NCBI GenBank assembly: GCA_030015575.1
Contig: JASDDO010000024.1
Span: forward strand, 42,742,114-42,806,113
Reading direction: 5' to 3'
Origin: Agapanthus africanus
Lineage: Eukaryota > Streptophyta > Magnoliopsida > Asparagales > Amaryllidaceae
Length of the DNA: 64,000 nt
Every line of letters starts with the position of its first letter. Within the stretch, counting starts at the first letter, position 1. Shown here one piece after another: positions 23,016 through 34,268 of this stretch. The notes beneath the pieces were generated by a model. The model searched no databases. It was not told where the DNA came from and saw only the letters and a list, made by a program, of their open reading frames with translations. The translations under genes and the position numbers were made by a program.

Positions 23016-26000
23016 TATAACACCCGAGTTCATTTATACCAATTCCAGTTCTCGTAATTCTTTATTCGTGATATTCTTGATTTAACGTATTGTGGGTGCG
23101 AATGGTATTTTACACTTTACATTGCATTTGACCCGACCCGCTTGTTTGAACCTGTTTGATTCTTATTTATAGACTACCCTGGCCTGTTAAATAGACACGT
23201 GCATCTCATGTATACTGCATATTAACTTTTCACCTAGCATCGCACATTTTATCATGTAACATTTTAGATCACGTAAAACAAATTAAAATTGAATTTCATA
23301 GCCTGCATGATACCCCTAACCCCGTGGTAGCGTCCGCGCATCGTGTTCTCGTCCCGTTCAGTGAAAAAGACGTGTTTGGATGGCTACGTGCACGTAAGTG
23401 CGTCCATTCTTGGGGGTATGCATTTTCGTTACCTGATTATTCGTTTTAAAGTTTGGAAGTTGCATTTATTTTTCGTAATTAAAATCTGAATTTTTGGACC
23501 CGACCCGGGCGCGTTTTGAAATACTTTTGTATCTCGCCAAAAAAATCATTTATTTAAAATCTTTTAATATTAATCGAATATTTTTTTATACTCTGAAGGA
23601 TATCCAAACAACTGAAAAATCCTTTTAAATTTTTCTTTAGAAATCTTTTCAATCCCAGCTTCCTTCAGTGCCGGCCCCACTAACCCTCTCTCTTCTCTTT
23701 CTCTTCTCTTTCTCTCTCTCCCCACTAGGATACAAAATTATCTCTCCTCCCCTCTCTCTCACTCTTCTCGATCTCTCTCTTCTCTCTATCTCTCTCCCTC
23801 TCTCTCTCATCTCGATGTCTCTCTCTCTCTCCTCCCTCTCTCTCTCAGAATCCCTCTCTCTCTCTCCTCTCGCATAATTTCTCTCTCCCTCTCTATATAT
23901 ATTTCTCTCTTCTCCTTTTTCTTTAAAACAACGAACCCATAACCTAAACCTAGCCGCCGCCTCCTCCTCACCGTCTCCCACAGCCCGACGTCGCCTCCAC
24001 CTTGTCAGCCTCCCCTCGCCCATCTCCTCCTCTCATCTCCTCTTCCTCCGCTCCCGCTCTCGCCAACCCTGACGAGAACCACGTTCCCGTCGCGACCGCC
24101 ACAGCCCATCAAACCCAAACTCGACCTCGTCGCCGACCTTGCCTCACCGTCGTCGACCACTTCTCGACCTCGCCTCCTCTCCTCCTCGACCACCTCACCT
24201 CCCTCTTCTTCCCTTCTCCTTTGCAACCCGAGCCAACCCTACACACCCGAGAACCCACTGCGGCCACCTCCTCTGTCGTCGTCGCCCCTCATCGCCGACC
24301 ACCTCGTCGGCCTACCCTCGTCACCATCCCCGTCTCATCACCTCCATCCCTCTTCCCTTTAACTACGACACCAGGAACCCCGACCCAAGAAAACTCACCC
24401 ACTGCCTTGCCATGAACCTCATTGCCGGAGCTCCGACCACTTCGTCTTCGCCTCCACGCCCCTACTCCCTCTTCCTCTCCCCTCTCTCCTGACACCACCA
24501 CCACCATCCCCGACTCTCCCATGCACATCCCTTCGACCAAGAATCTCCACCACCTAAACCCTCGCCTACACACCCACGTCGCCGGAGCTCGACCCCATCA
24601 TCGACGTCATTCCTCTCCAACTTCTCTGACCTGAGACAACACCAGAGAACCTACAGCCCCCTTCTCTTCTTTTCCTTCTTCTTCTTCTTCTTCATTTCTT
24701 TTTCTTCTCTTTTCTTGATTCTTGTTTCCGGTCACCACTGGAACAGTGCCGCTGCCGACGACCCGAGCAACCCTGTGGACGTCCCCTAACTGCTTGGTCA
24801 CATTCGTGCATTGCCTGGTCCTGTTCCGTACGCGCGAGCGTGCATCGAGACTTTTACCGACTTTGGACATTGTCGTGCGTATCCGTATCGCGATCTATCG
24901 AGGCAAATGAAACTTGCTACATGCTATTCATAATATTTTTATACTTATTTAATTTCATATTAAGCCTATAGATCGAATCTAAAGTCATGTGTTCCAATTT
25001 AACAGTTCGATGTTCCGTTTATATCTTTTAGATTCGGAACTTGAAACATACCCGTTGCAATTTAGTTTACTATACCTAGTACCCACATCCGTATTTAAAT
25101 CACATAATAATTATCTGCATAGCCCACAGTACCTTTTAATAGTTTCTACCCTATCGGACACCCGTTTGCATCCATTTAACCTATTTTTTATATATAATTG
25201 TATCACTGGGTCATTTAATACATGTTAATGTGATTTTAATATTCCATATTCGTTCAAGTGTATGATACTTAATGTTGGAACCATAACCCTAACTCTAATC
25301 GATAACCGTACATCCATATATTTTAATCTGTACCTATTTGCATATCACATTACAATGTTCCAGTTTATTGTTCAATTAGTACCCATGCTTGTTAGGTTTA
25401 CCCATGCTTACGGTAGTTGATTATGAGCACCCACATGACATCTTGTGCATCCTGACATGACTTGTTACACCTATTACTTGACACGACATGGTACCGTGCA
25501 ACTCTTGACATGACATGATACCTATATACATTACTTGACTTGACCTGATGTACCATGGCTTTACCTGTTACCTGATCTTGTTACTAATACCAACAAACTT
25601 TACCTGTTGTCCCTATGGACATTTCCTGTTGTCTATCCAGACAAACCTTTACCTGTTGATCCTGTGTTGGTATTAGCTCCAGATCATTTAATACCTGACT
25701 TGAACACATATAGCTTGGGGGTATGGGGAAATCAATGATGAAACCTGACTTGTAACTCGACAGTTCGCTACCTTTACTGATCATTTTAGAGGCTAGGCCA
25801 GCCTTGGGATGATGCTGCTGACATCGTCCATCGTTACCCACTACCCTTTAGAGGCTAGGCCAGCCTTAGGATGATGCTATTGACATCATTCATCGTTACC
25901 CTTTTCCTTTTAGTGCCTAGCGGCATGTCTCGATTTCAGCCCGAGAATCTTCACCGTGATCCCGGGCACGCACGGGATACTATTGAGTTACATCGATGAT

Positions 26001-26518
26001 TCATCAAATTGATTTCAAAGACTTGAGAATAATTAACCCAATAGACCAATTTAGATTACTCACTGCACACTACCTTTCACTGCCCTGGTTTATATTGCTG
26101 TTATATCTGCTTTACCTTTTATAATCATACTTGCATGTCTTGCTACCCTGTTTATATATTATTGCTTGATATTATGACGCGCTGACGTCTGGGTTTTGCA
26201 TGGCCCAAATCCTCTACCTTTGTTGCCGACTGATCAGGAGTATTGCCGCTGTTAGACCGAGCGGTGAGGATCCTGTTGGTATGCAGTTTTCTTTCCAGGT
26301 GTTTTATTTATCGGACCTTTTGCTTCTGCATATTATATTATTTCTTGATTCATTTATTCCGGCTTATGGACATGTACTAGATAGTTTAGTTTACTTTCCT
26401 ATTCTTGATATCTCTACAACCGTAATGTGACTATGGAGGGATTTTTCCTATCCACAGGTAGCATGGTTGGCTATGTCACGTGCCTATCTTAGCATACTCT
26501 GGGAAGCGGGACGTGACA
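23016..26518 (+). mobile_element. Solo LTR of the chromovirus family
   Basis: It starts TATAACACCC (TG changed to TA) at 23016 and ends GTGACA at 26518 (3503 bp), with a perfect target duplication CTTTC at 23011-23015 and 26519-26523. It aligns throughout with 6977-10562, including the CT tract, the conserved small-ORF block (24720-24910) and the terminal GGGAAGCGGGACGTGACA. It is more divergent from the two LTRs of the 5' element than they are from each other. It is inserted in gag of element A. Confidence 0.93.
23686..23918. repeat. CT-rich microsatellite in solo LTR
   Basis: Interrupted (TC)n runs, equivalent to the tracts in the other chromovirus LTRs, with only a short TA run at about 23894-23902. 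Confidence 0.85.
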
Positions 26519-26870
26519 CTTTCTGCCCAGTCAGTGCAGCCATTCTTGTCAACATTTCCTGGAGTTTTTGCTGTTGCTCTTGAACTTTCGTTACAGACCG
26601 TGTAAGTGGTCGATGACCCGCGGAAGTACGGCTTTCTTCTTTGCTGGAATTCATGTACATCGTGTGCACAACCATGCCCCCAGACTTGGGGCGTTTGGGT
26701 TCACTGCCTTTGAAATTTGCCGCGGGCAGGGGGATCTTCTCCGGCCTTCTCCTCTTATAGGAGGTCGAAGTTGAGAGTGTCGTTGCGGCAGGCACCCATG
26801 CAGACGATACCTTTCGAGGTATGGCAGAGGGATGGCCCTCCTCTTGCCGAGCCTTCGTCTTCTTCAGCCG
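26519..26870 (-). pseudogene. Gag N-terminal part of Tat element A, between two solo LTRs
   Basis: Reading down: KKTKARQEEGHPSAIPRK, RRRPEKIPLPAANFKGSEP, GGMVVHTMYMNSSKEESRT, then a predicted helix (VTKVQEQQQKLQEMLTRMAA) that ends at the CTTTC duplication, after which gag goes on at 23015. The start codon is not clear; no in-frame ATG is seen up to the AGCCG duplication. The low-complexity charged N-terminus and Gln-rich helix are usual for plant gypsy gag. Confidence 0.65.
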
Positions 26871-29800
26871 TGTAACAACCCTAAACTTTCTATACAATTT
26901 TTTTCGAAAATACAAAATAGGGGTACTTTTTCCTGAGCACAAGTTATAAGTTTGTTTTGCTTTTTAATAACAAGAAGGAGCTTGTAGCTCATTGGTAAGA
27001 CCTTGCACTGCCGAACCAAAGCACCAGAGTTCAAATCCCATCAGCCACACATTATTTTTAATTTGATTTCTTTTAATCTTTTTAGAAGCCCAAGAGTCTA
27101 CACGTGCATAACCCGTAAAACCAAAAGTCACATATAAAACAAAGGAGTCCAGGAGTTTGACCAAACGACAAGGTACACGTGGCGCGTCTGACTCGGCCAG
27201 CGCCGCCGGCCGACTCAGCTCCAATTCCCGATTTTCTTATTTCCCCTATACCTCTTAGTATACCCCATAACTCCTACACTGTTTAAATTCCCTGCTCTAT
27301 TCCAGAGACTTAAAAAAATCCAATTAAAACTCTTTTTATTGCAAAATTAAATACATTTTTTCACACTCTTTCATCTACCCTAACCCTAGTTTTTCCTATA
27401 AATAACCACTCAATTTTTCACACCCATCACACTGAAATTCCTATCCAAACTCTCAAGAAAAATCCCAAGAACTTTTTGTGTACAAGTGGAGTTAGAAAAA
27501 GGCGAACCTCCGATGAACTTCCGACGACGACCCGAGGAGTTCTCGACGACGAAACGACGCACCGGCACTTCCTACCACTTCCTCTTCCTCTTCTCTTGAC
27601 CCTAAACCTATAAGTCCCTTCTCCCCCTTCTATTTACTATTCTAAAAACTTAGAATTCTACAACCCGACGAAATCGGAGTTAATCTGACTTCCGATTCAG
27701 TTTTTTTCTTAAAAATCATATTTTTCTTAAGAACAATAATACCAAACTCTCCCATCATGATCACTAAACATTAACAAAACATATTGACAAGTTTCATATC
27801 AAAATAATTCATATTGTAATTTTTATCGCACTTTTTCAGAAAAATACCATATAGTTTAATTTTGACATAAATCATTATAATTCCTTGCTTTACCTTTAGA
27901 TAGTTCACGAGGTAATGACCTACCTCCTCGCAACACTCATATGTAACATAGCACGATGATTTTTGGGAACATAGTTTTGGGAAAATACGATTTTACACAA
28001 AACTATCTCAAACTTATAAAAACATTTTTCTACAAGATATGTATTTTTAACAAATCTTTGCAATGTGCCGCTACAACCCATTTCAAGGAACCCGTTCGGG
28101 ATGGTGTAGATTATCGCACATTCTCGGGCTTAGTAGTGCGAAATGCAGACCTCCGCAGGAGCATACGGTCTCGAAAGATTTAAAATACAATTTTCTTTAG
28201 AAAATGTGATTTATATTATAAATAAAACTTATATTTTTAATAAATATATATATATATATATGTAATTAATATCAAAATATCTATTTTTAATATTTATAAT
28301 ATTTCACATTTCCAAAATTCAAGAAAAACCTTCCATTTACAAGAAAACGCTATACAACTCCAATATTACAAATAAATACCATATATTATGAAATTAGGTT
28401 TTATTCACTAGAAATGTCACAATGATAAAATATACATCAATGAAAACTTTAAAGACGATAATAGAATACTTGAGGTGTATTTTGAAAATTATACAAAATT
28501 ATTTTTACATAAAACCCCTCAAGTTATACTAAATTACAATAAGGACCCTGGTAAACATAGGTTTAAGCGGGACCAGTCTCTTGAGCCTCAGGGAGCCGGA
28601 GATATGGGTGCTTGCCTATTTAAGGTAGACAACTTAACAAACGGTGTTATCAACACGGTAATCGTCTTTGAAAAAGACACAAATCCTGTCGTCCATGTGC
28701 AGCGGTTACCGATAACACCAAAACCTAATTCAGGATTTTAATTTCTTTTCTAATTGTCTGACTCAGACTGAGTCTTAATATAATAATCTGACTTGAATAT
28801 GATTCAAGTACAAACTATAATTCAATATGAATCCATGAATCCATATAATCAATATATTCAATCTATTCAATCTATCTTGACCGAACCGAACCATAGATAT
28901 ACATCCATCTACATGATTCTCCAATTACATTCATTTACTGATATCATGGTTTTGGCAAGTCATCCATCTATATAATCTATAATACAAGACAATACAATAC
29001 AATACCATCAGTACAATCATTACTATCAATACAATAAATACACGGGGTGTTGGGGTAGTTCATGCGTGAATCTAACAAAATCTAAAGAGTCCCCCTAGAT
29101 CATGAATCTATATCTACTAACACAAGCAAGCTATCATGAGGGCCAGTGTTTCCTTGCTCCTGGATTACAACCTGTTGAGTTTGGAATACTTCAACACTAG
29201 GTTGAAGTCCCGTTACTAACATTTGATTCGGGCCCGTGGTTCCCTACCGCTGGATTACAGCCTGTTGGGTTCGAGAACACTCTTGAGATTGGTTGACATT
29301 CATTCTTGAACTTACGTTAGATTAGTATACCCAAGTAGAGACCGGTTAAGACACTTACCTTCACTGCATGTTCACTACACTTACATTATATGGCTATGTT
29401 ATTTTTATAATACCATGCTCATGATATCAAGTTTATCTACTCGTCACACATTACCATACTTGTTCATTTGTATTACAATAAACCGCATGCTAAATAAACT
29501 TGACAAGATGATATGACATACTCAATAATTCATATTATAATTTTTCCCTATCATTACATTTTTTTTCTTTACTCCGCTTTTCTTTGGGACTTATCAAGCG
29601 AAAGTTCGCTGACTGACATTCCACCTTTCTCTGTTTTCTTGGAATGTTCGTCAGATATTGAGAAGACTGAAAGAGTAGACATCCCAGAGGAGGAGCACCA
29701 ACAGACCGAGTCACAGGCTTAGACCAGTTGCTTTCCATTCCATGTATTTACTTTTCAGAAGTATTGTAAAAAGAATGTTTAATAAATAAAGTTGGTGTTC

Positions 29801-29926
29801 GTTACATTTGTCTCTTATGAATATTTCTTTATATTGCTTAGTTACGCTTAGCGTATTTACTTATGAGTAAATATGTAGCGACCTCGTCGCATCCCCTTCC
29901 CGTATACAGGAAAGCGGGGCGTGATA
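26871..29926 (+). mobile_element. Solo LTR of a second long-LTR gypsy family
   Basis: It starts TGTAACAACC at 26871 and ends GGGGCGTGATA at 29926 (3056 bp; final TGACA changed), flanked by a perfect AGCCG duplication at 26866-26870 and 29927-29931. Its termini resemble the chromovirus LTR (GGAAAGCGGGGCGTGATA) but the interior does not align by eye, so it is a related but different family. It lies in the leader/gag boundary of element A. It contains a tRNA-like segment (26976-27045) and long AT-rich stretches; I see no gene. Confidence 0.85.
26976..27045 (+). repeat. tRNA-like segment with A and B boxes (possible SINE head)
   Basis: It has an A-box-like TAGCTCATTGG (26985-26995) and a B-box-like GTTCAAATCCC (27029-27039) at a spacing normal for Pol III internal promoters. 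The acceptor and T stems do not pair well, so it is not an intact tRNA gene. A tRNA-derived SINE or a tRNA relic carried by the LTR are the alternatives; no clear SINE tail or duplication was found. Confidence 0.45.
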
Positions 29927-29931
29927 AGCCG

Positions 29932-31118
29932 GCGAGAGTAATCTTTGTCAATTACAGAGTCTTGGACTTTCTACCAAACTCTGTGGATCTTGGAGGACAA
30001 CCGCTGAGGAGACTGTTCTGGCTTCACCGGTGTTGTGTTTTCGACAGGCGGAGGATACTTCTTCAAGATGGCTGTTCGCTGCCGAAAACAGAAACGAAAC
30101 CGCGTAGGTCGTCTTGCCTGAATTTGGGGGCAGATGCTATTTGGTTTTATCCCTCCACCTCTCCGAAGATGCCAAGTTGATTTATGGCACCATGTTTCGA
30201 AGGTTTAGACGGATGCGGCCGATTTAGCAGACTTCATCAGATTCCCCCTCATTGTGAGGGTTTTTTTTATTATGGGGACGCTCTTCCATGCAGGCGCAAG
30301 CCCCTGCAATTAATTACGCTACCACATCGCGGTAAACACTTTCTCCTTCTCCAGATGGTCACTTTGTGTCATGTGTATTTGTTTTGTTTTGGGTTGCCCG
30401 TGGATTGTATACGGAAACTAATTTATGTTGTCGTCTGTAGGGCGTGGATTAGTCCAAATTCGTATTTTCTTAGATTTGGGTTTGGTTTGGGTTTAAGGAT
30501 CGTTAATCTCATTGAGATCAAGATCAACTTAAACATTGCTAAAGATACGTTAGTCTAATTCTTAGACTAAGATCTACTCAACGGGGGGGTTGGAATCCTT
30601 TAAATCCAATGACAGAGAATTCGGGCTCTAGCGTCTTAGTTTAGGGACGTTGCGGTCCAGTGGGTTTAAGGATTGTTAATCTTATTGAGATTAAGATCAA
30701 CTTAAATGTTTGTTAAGGATACGTTAGTCTAATTTTTATACTAAGATCTACTTAACAGGGTTTTGGGATCATTTAAATCCAACAAAAGAGCATTTGGACT
30801 CTATTGTTTTAGTTTAGGGACATCGCGGTCCGGTGGGTTTAAGGACATCATAGTATATGTCAGTTTAAAGACATCATAGTTTGTAAAGTTTAAAGACATC
30901 ATAGTCTATGAGTTTAAGGACCTCACAGTCCATAAAGTTTAAGGACATCATAGTCCATGAGTTTAATGACCTCATAGTCCAGTTTAAAGATGTCATAATC
31001 TAGTTTAAAGACCTCATAGTCTGTAAAGTTTAAAGACATTATAGTCCATGAGTTTAAGGACCTCATAGTCCATGGGGTTTTGGTTTAACCAGTTTGGGGG
31101 CGCGCCAAAAGTTATTGG
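29932..31118 (-). other. 5' leader of Tat element A
   Basis: This lies between the LTR end (about 31119) and gag on the - strand. It includes GTGGATTGTATAC-type block near 30395-30415, a block shared with 12700-13147 (inverted copy), and a repeat array at 30640-31080. No coding frame of the element is seen. Long leaders before gag are usual in Tat elements. A candidate primer site TTTTGGCGCGCC (- strand, near 31096-31107) is not shared by the other copy. Confidence 0.65.
30640..31080. repeat. Short tandem repeat array in Tat leader (GGAC...GTCC units)
   Basis: About a dozen and a half imperfect units of roughly 22-27 bases, such as TTTAAGGACATCATAGTCC, TTTAAGGACCTCACAGTCC and TTTAGGGACGTTGCGGTCC. 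Each has GGAC and GTCC arms around a changing centre. The related inverted array is at 12430-12600 and a 27-base version at 56160-56385. Confidence 0.85.
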
Positions 31119-31396
31119 TTATTGGGACCCTCCATCTCTTTGAAGACGTTGAAGGATTACAACGACATGTATCAGAGGTATGAAGAGATATACCCTTGAA
31201 CCAATGTCCCGATTTTGGGAAGTGGGATGAACGTCAGTTTGGATGTCATTTGTTGGGAGCTTATTAGCTGTCTTGAGATCGGCTTTGGAAACCCCGAGCA
31301 TAAAGGGCTAAATTGATGGTCCTTGGAACATTTGATCTGATTCTGGCTAATGTTAGCCCTTCATAGTGTTCAACACCAACATATTTATTCAGCGCT

Positions 31397-31725
31397 CACG
31401 TGCTCCCACGTGATGTGTACAAAATGGTGTTAAACACTAAAATTCAGAGGCGCTCACGTGGGGTTACGTGAGGCGCTTGAAGTAATATTAGACTTCAAGA
31501 ATCTGAGGTGTTGCCTCTACGGGTTTATTCTTTTGTTCTTTTCTGGGCGTTAAGTGCTATTGGGTCACGTGGGAGCACGTGAGGAGCCTCAAAATGGAAA
31601 CTGCCTTTGATTTATTCCCTTTTGCTTTGTAAGTGTTAGGCACTATTATGAGGTCACGTGTGATCACGTGAGTCAATTTCTTTTATTCTCTTTTTTCATC
31701 ACAGGCGCTCACGTGGGAGCACGTG
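31397..31725. promoter_or_regulatory. Cluster of paired CACGTG (G-box) motifs
   Basis: CACGTG occurs at 31397, 31407, 31455, 31566, 31576, 31655, 31665, 31710 and 31720. Four pairs have starts exactly 10 bases apart, each within a longer palindrome such as GCTCACGTGGGAGCACGTGA. G-boxes are bound by plant bZIP and bHLH proteins. These lie downstream of the TATA box in LTR direction, so they may be transcribed; function is inference. Confidence 0.7.
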
Positions 31726-32363
31726 ATTAGCAGTTATCATGTTGGGTGCCAATCCTCTTACGTGCATGGAGATCCTGAGTTTCGAGGCTTTTAAGCCCAT
31801 TGTTTTATGAGAATTGGATCCTTAAGACTTATTTTTTCTCTTAGGTTTAGGATCTGTATGACAGAATCTCCCTGATGAGAATTTAATTCTCAACTCGTGA
31901 GGAGATCTGCTTCTGCAGATCTTTGCCATAAGGGAGAACTAAGTTCTCATATGAAGGGTTAAACCCTTGCTTCATCAGAGGAATTAAATTCCTATATACT
32001 TTTTGGGAGAATTAAATTCTCTGAACTTAGATCTCTCTCTAGGTTTTGGATCTGCATGGCAAAATCTCCCCGATGAGAATTAAATTCTTAACTTGTGGGA
32101 AGATCTGCTTCTGCAGATCTTAACCAGAGGAAGAACTAAGTTCTTTTTGGAAGAGTTAAACTCTTATGAAGGTGAAAAAGAGATGGGATATTCTCTGTAT
32201 TTTTTTCTTCTCTTACTTAGAGTTTCTTTTTTCTCTTTTTCTCTCTGGAGAATTAAATTCTCTTTTCTTTTAAGCTTACGAAAGGTTTCTCTTTTTTTTT
32301 TCTCTTCTCTTCTCTTTTTTATGTCTCTCATCCTCTTCTTTTTTTTGTTTGTTTCTTTGCTCT

Positions 32364-32371
32364 TATTTATA
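32364..32371 (-). promoter_or_regulatory. TATA box of Tat element A 5' LTR
   Basis: TATAAATA on the - strand (plus-strand TATTTATA), at the place colinear with 11177-11185 of the inverted LTR. About 1.25 kb remains from here to the LTR end. Confidence 0.6.
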
Positions 32372-32742
32372 GGAGAAAGAAGCGAATCAATTTTTTTAGC
32401 AAATCTCTTGTTGAAAGATTTTGATTGATTTTCTAATCAACCAACATGATCTTTTTGATCACTTGGTGAATTTTATTCACCGCTGGATTTTTAATCCAAG
32501 GACTTCTGTTTTACAGAAGATATTTCTTTTGTCGTTCTTAACAAATTTAGGAAGATATTTCCTTGCACTATGTAGATTGGTGATTTTTAATCACCATTGG
32601 AAATTTAATCTAACGGCGCTCTGTTTTATAGAGCGTAATCTTTCTTGTTTAGAAAGATACAAGGAAGTATTTTCCAAATAAGGCTTTTAATCCCTTTTAA
32701 TTAGAATTTATTTTTATTAGTCCAGAAGGCATAGGAGTCTAT

Positions 32743-33040
32743 CACGTGTAGCACGTGACCCAATCAAATTAAGCCGACCCAAGGGTGTCACGTGTTATCA
32801 CGTGAGTTTCTTTTTGTCCCACTTGTTTGCCGTATTCAGGCGCCTGTATTCTTTGCTTATAGGGGTTACATGTCTGCACGTGAGGTTCAGTTTTGGCTTA
32901 GTTTTGTTAAGCGAAGCGCCTATCATGTGTGGGCATGTGATGCTCCCCTTGGGGACTTTCTCCCTTGCTCTATTTATTTATTTATTTTCCGTAAGGGAAC
33001 AAATGCCCCCACAGCGTTGTTCTCACATGGTTTACACGTG
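32743..33040. promoter_or_regulatory. Second G-box cluster, upstream of the LTR TATA box
   Basis: CACGTG at 32743, 32752, 32789, 32799, 32877 and 33035. Two pairs are 9 and 10 bases apart. On the - strand this lies 370-670 bases upstream of the TATA box, a place fit for enhancer function. The colinear part of the inverted LTR has CACGTG at 10691 and 10702. Confidence 0.65.
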
Positions 33041-33731
33041 AGTGCAACGCTGTCACTTTTACAGCCGTTGGATTGTCTAGGGGAATGGGAAGATGAACCG
33101 CCCTAGTCATGTTTTGTAAATGTAAGGGTTTGGTTTCTTAGGCAGCCACTGTTTCTTCATCTCCTTCCTTTTTTATTTTTTTTGAGAATTTAATTCTCTT
33201 CCTCAGAGCTTAGTTCTCTGCCATTGCAAATCCAGAGTTAAACTCTGTCAAAAGAAACCCTTTTTCAGGTAACGCTTTGTACATCAGAAAACTTTCCTTC
33301 TTTGAGAAAGCCTCTAGATTTTAAATCCATTATGAGAGCTTTGCTCTCCTCAGAAACCCATCCTCCAAAGATGTGATCTTTGAGCAATAACTTCCATATC
33401 TCGAACATTTCCCTCTGATTTTGAGGATTCTTGGGATTTTTGTTTCTCATGTATTTTTATGGATTCTTGGAATTTAATTCCATTACATAAAGGAATTTAA
33501 TTCCTCCGGCGAAGAGCTTAGCTCTGAAAGATCAATGGGACCCTTTGGGAATTTTATTCCCTGGTGTATTTGAAAATCTTTTCATAGAGTTTTACCCTTA
33601 TTCGCACTGATTTGAATTTTGTTGGTAGCTTAACAGAACTTGTCTTCCCAAGAATTTGTTTGAATCCCAATGCTTGTTTAATGAGGGTTTCTTTATTGCT
33701 AATCTTTCACTGATGTCTCTTTTCAGACACT

Positions 33732-34238
33732 ATGGCTGCTCATTTATACAGTCTTAGCAAATTTATTTTTTATGAGGACATTCGCACACAGGGCCGTTGT
33801 CGAAACCAGGAGTTTACAAACGCCCAATATGCTGAGATTATGAATCGTTTCCATGAACACAACGGTCGACTACTTCCTCGTCGCTCCGCTCTTTTGAAGA
33901 TTGTAGTGATAGCAATTTGGGGAGCACTTCCTGGATTTCACGAAGCTATGCCGCTTAAGGCACTGGATGATGCTGAAGATAAGGTGCACTCAATGTATCT
34001 GACGGGCCTGATCTCAAGGAAATGGCGAGATAATCTCATTGATATCTTGCATCAAGTTTTCCAAAAGACGACGATAATCGCTGCTTATCAGAGGGTGGAG
34101 GATATTGGCAAGGATCCTGACGCTTGCGATCGTGATAGGATGCACACGAGAATGGTCAGAAAGGCCAGAAATATTTTAGACGGCCGTACTTTCGAGTTTC
34201 TTAATCTGTGTCCCGGATTTAATATTTTACCATTGTAA
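33732..34238 (+). CDS. Antisense ORF 1 of Tat element B (unknown protein, 168 aa)
   Basis: An open frame from ATG (MAAHLYSLSKFIFYEDIRTQ) to TAA, on the strand opposite to pol. It starts 6 bases after a good splice acceptor (polypyrimidine run, TTTTCAG ending 33726), so the mRNA probably has an upstream intron lying in the LTR. The C-terminal half (LDDAEDKVHSMYLTGLISRK, IIAAYQRVEDIG, MVRKARNILDGRTFEFLNLC) is homologous by eye to the ORF at 36922-37454. Tat elements such as Grande and Retand are known to carry antisense ORFs between pol and the 3' LTR; their function is unknown. The frame is the only intact one of the element, but it may be cut short by the solo LTR insertion 30 bases downstream. 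Confidence 0.6.
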   Translation: MAAHLYSLSKFIFYEDIRTQGRCRNQEFTNAQYAEIMNRFHEHNGRLLPRRSALLKIVVIAIWGALPGFHEAMPLKALDDAEDKVHSMYLTGLISRKWRDNLIDILHQVFQKTTIIAAYQRVEDIGKDPDACDRDRMHTRMVRKARNILDGRTFEFLNLCPGFNILPL

Positions 34239-34268
34239 ACATTTCCTATTATTTTTGTATGAATCTTT

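Larger units (their letters stand above)
31877..33560. repeat. Serial short hairpins in Tat LTR
   Basis: A long series of small inverted repeats with different stems: GAGAATTTAATTCTC (31877-31891), AGATCTGCTTCTGCAGATCT (31903-31922), GAGAACTAAGTTCTC (31934-31948), then AGGGTTAAACCCT, GGAATTAAATTCC, AGAGTTAAACTCT, GGATTTTTAATCC, CTTCTGTTTTACAGAAG, CGCTCTGTTTTATAGAGCG, CAGAGTTAAACTCTG and AGAGCTTAGCTCT. Loops are 3-5 bases, mostly T/A. Confidence 0.85.
31119..33720 (-). mobile_element. Tat LTR, 5' LTR of element A and probably also 3' LTR of element B
   Basis: Orientation is set by the TATA element on the - strand (32364-32371) and by the leader and gag of A lying downstream. It is colinear with the inverted LTR at 10563-12413. 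On the other side, going up, it adjoins the antisense ORF region that leads to element B's integrase, so one LTR appears to serve both elements. The inner end is near 31119 (TTATTGGGACCC matches TGTCGGGACCC of the other copy). The outer boundary between about 33560 and 33725 is not fixed. It is packed with G-box pairs and short hairpins. Confidence 0.7.

Noticed and set aside
26976-27045. Functional tRNA gene
   Set aside because: A and B boxes are present, but acceptor and T stems do not pair and no CCA-side match is seen.
29863-30558. Open frames across the Tat leader on the + strand
   Set aside because: They cross the solo LTR boundary and its duplication, differ between the two leader copies and show no family motif.
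31096-31107. TGGCGCGCC-like sequence as primer-binding site of the Tat element
   Set aside because: It is some 12 bases beyond the presumed LTR end and absent from the other copy, which reads ACCATACATTTC there. No tRNA match could be settled.
10563-33720. Giant DNA transposon with terminal inverted repeats at 10563-13147 and 30085-33300
   Set aside because: The inverted arms contain an LTR with TATA box and leader of the same Tat family, and the inside is gag-pol with RT. No transposase or target duplication around the arms is visible.
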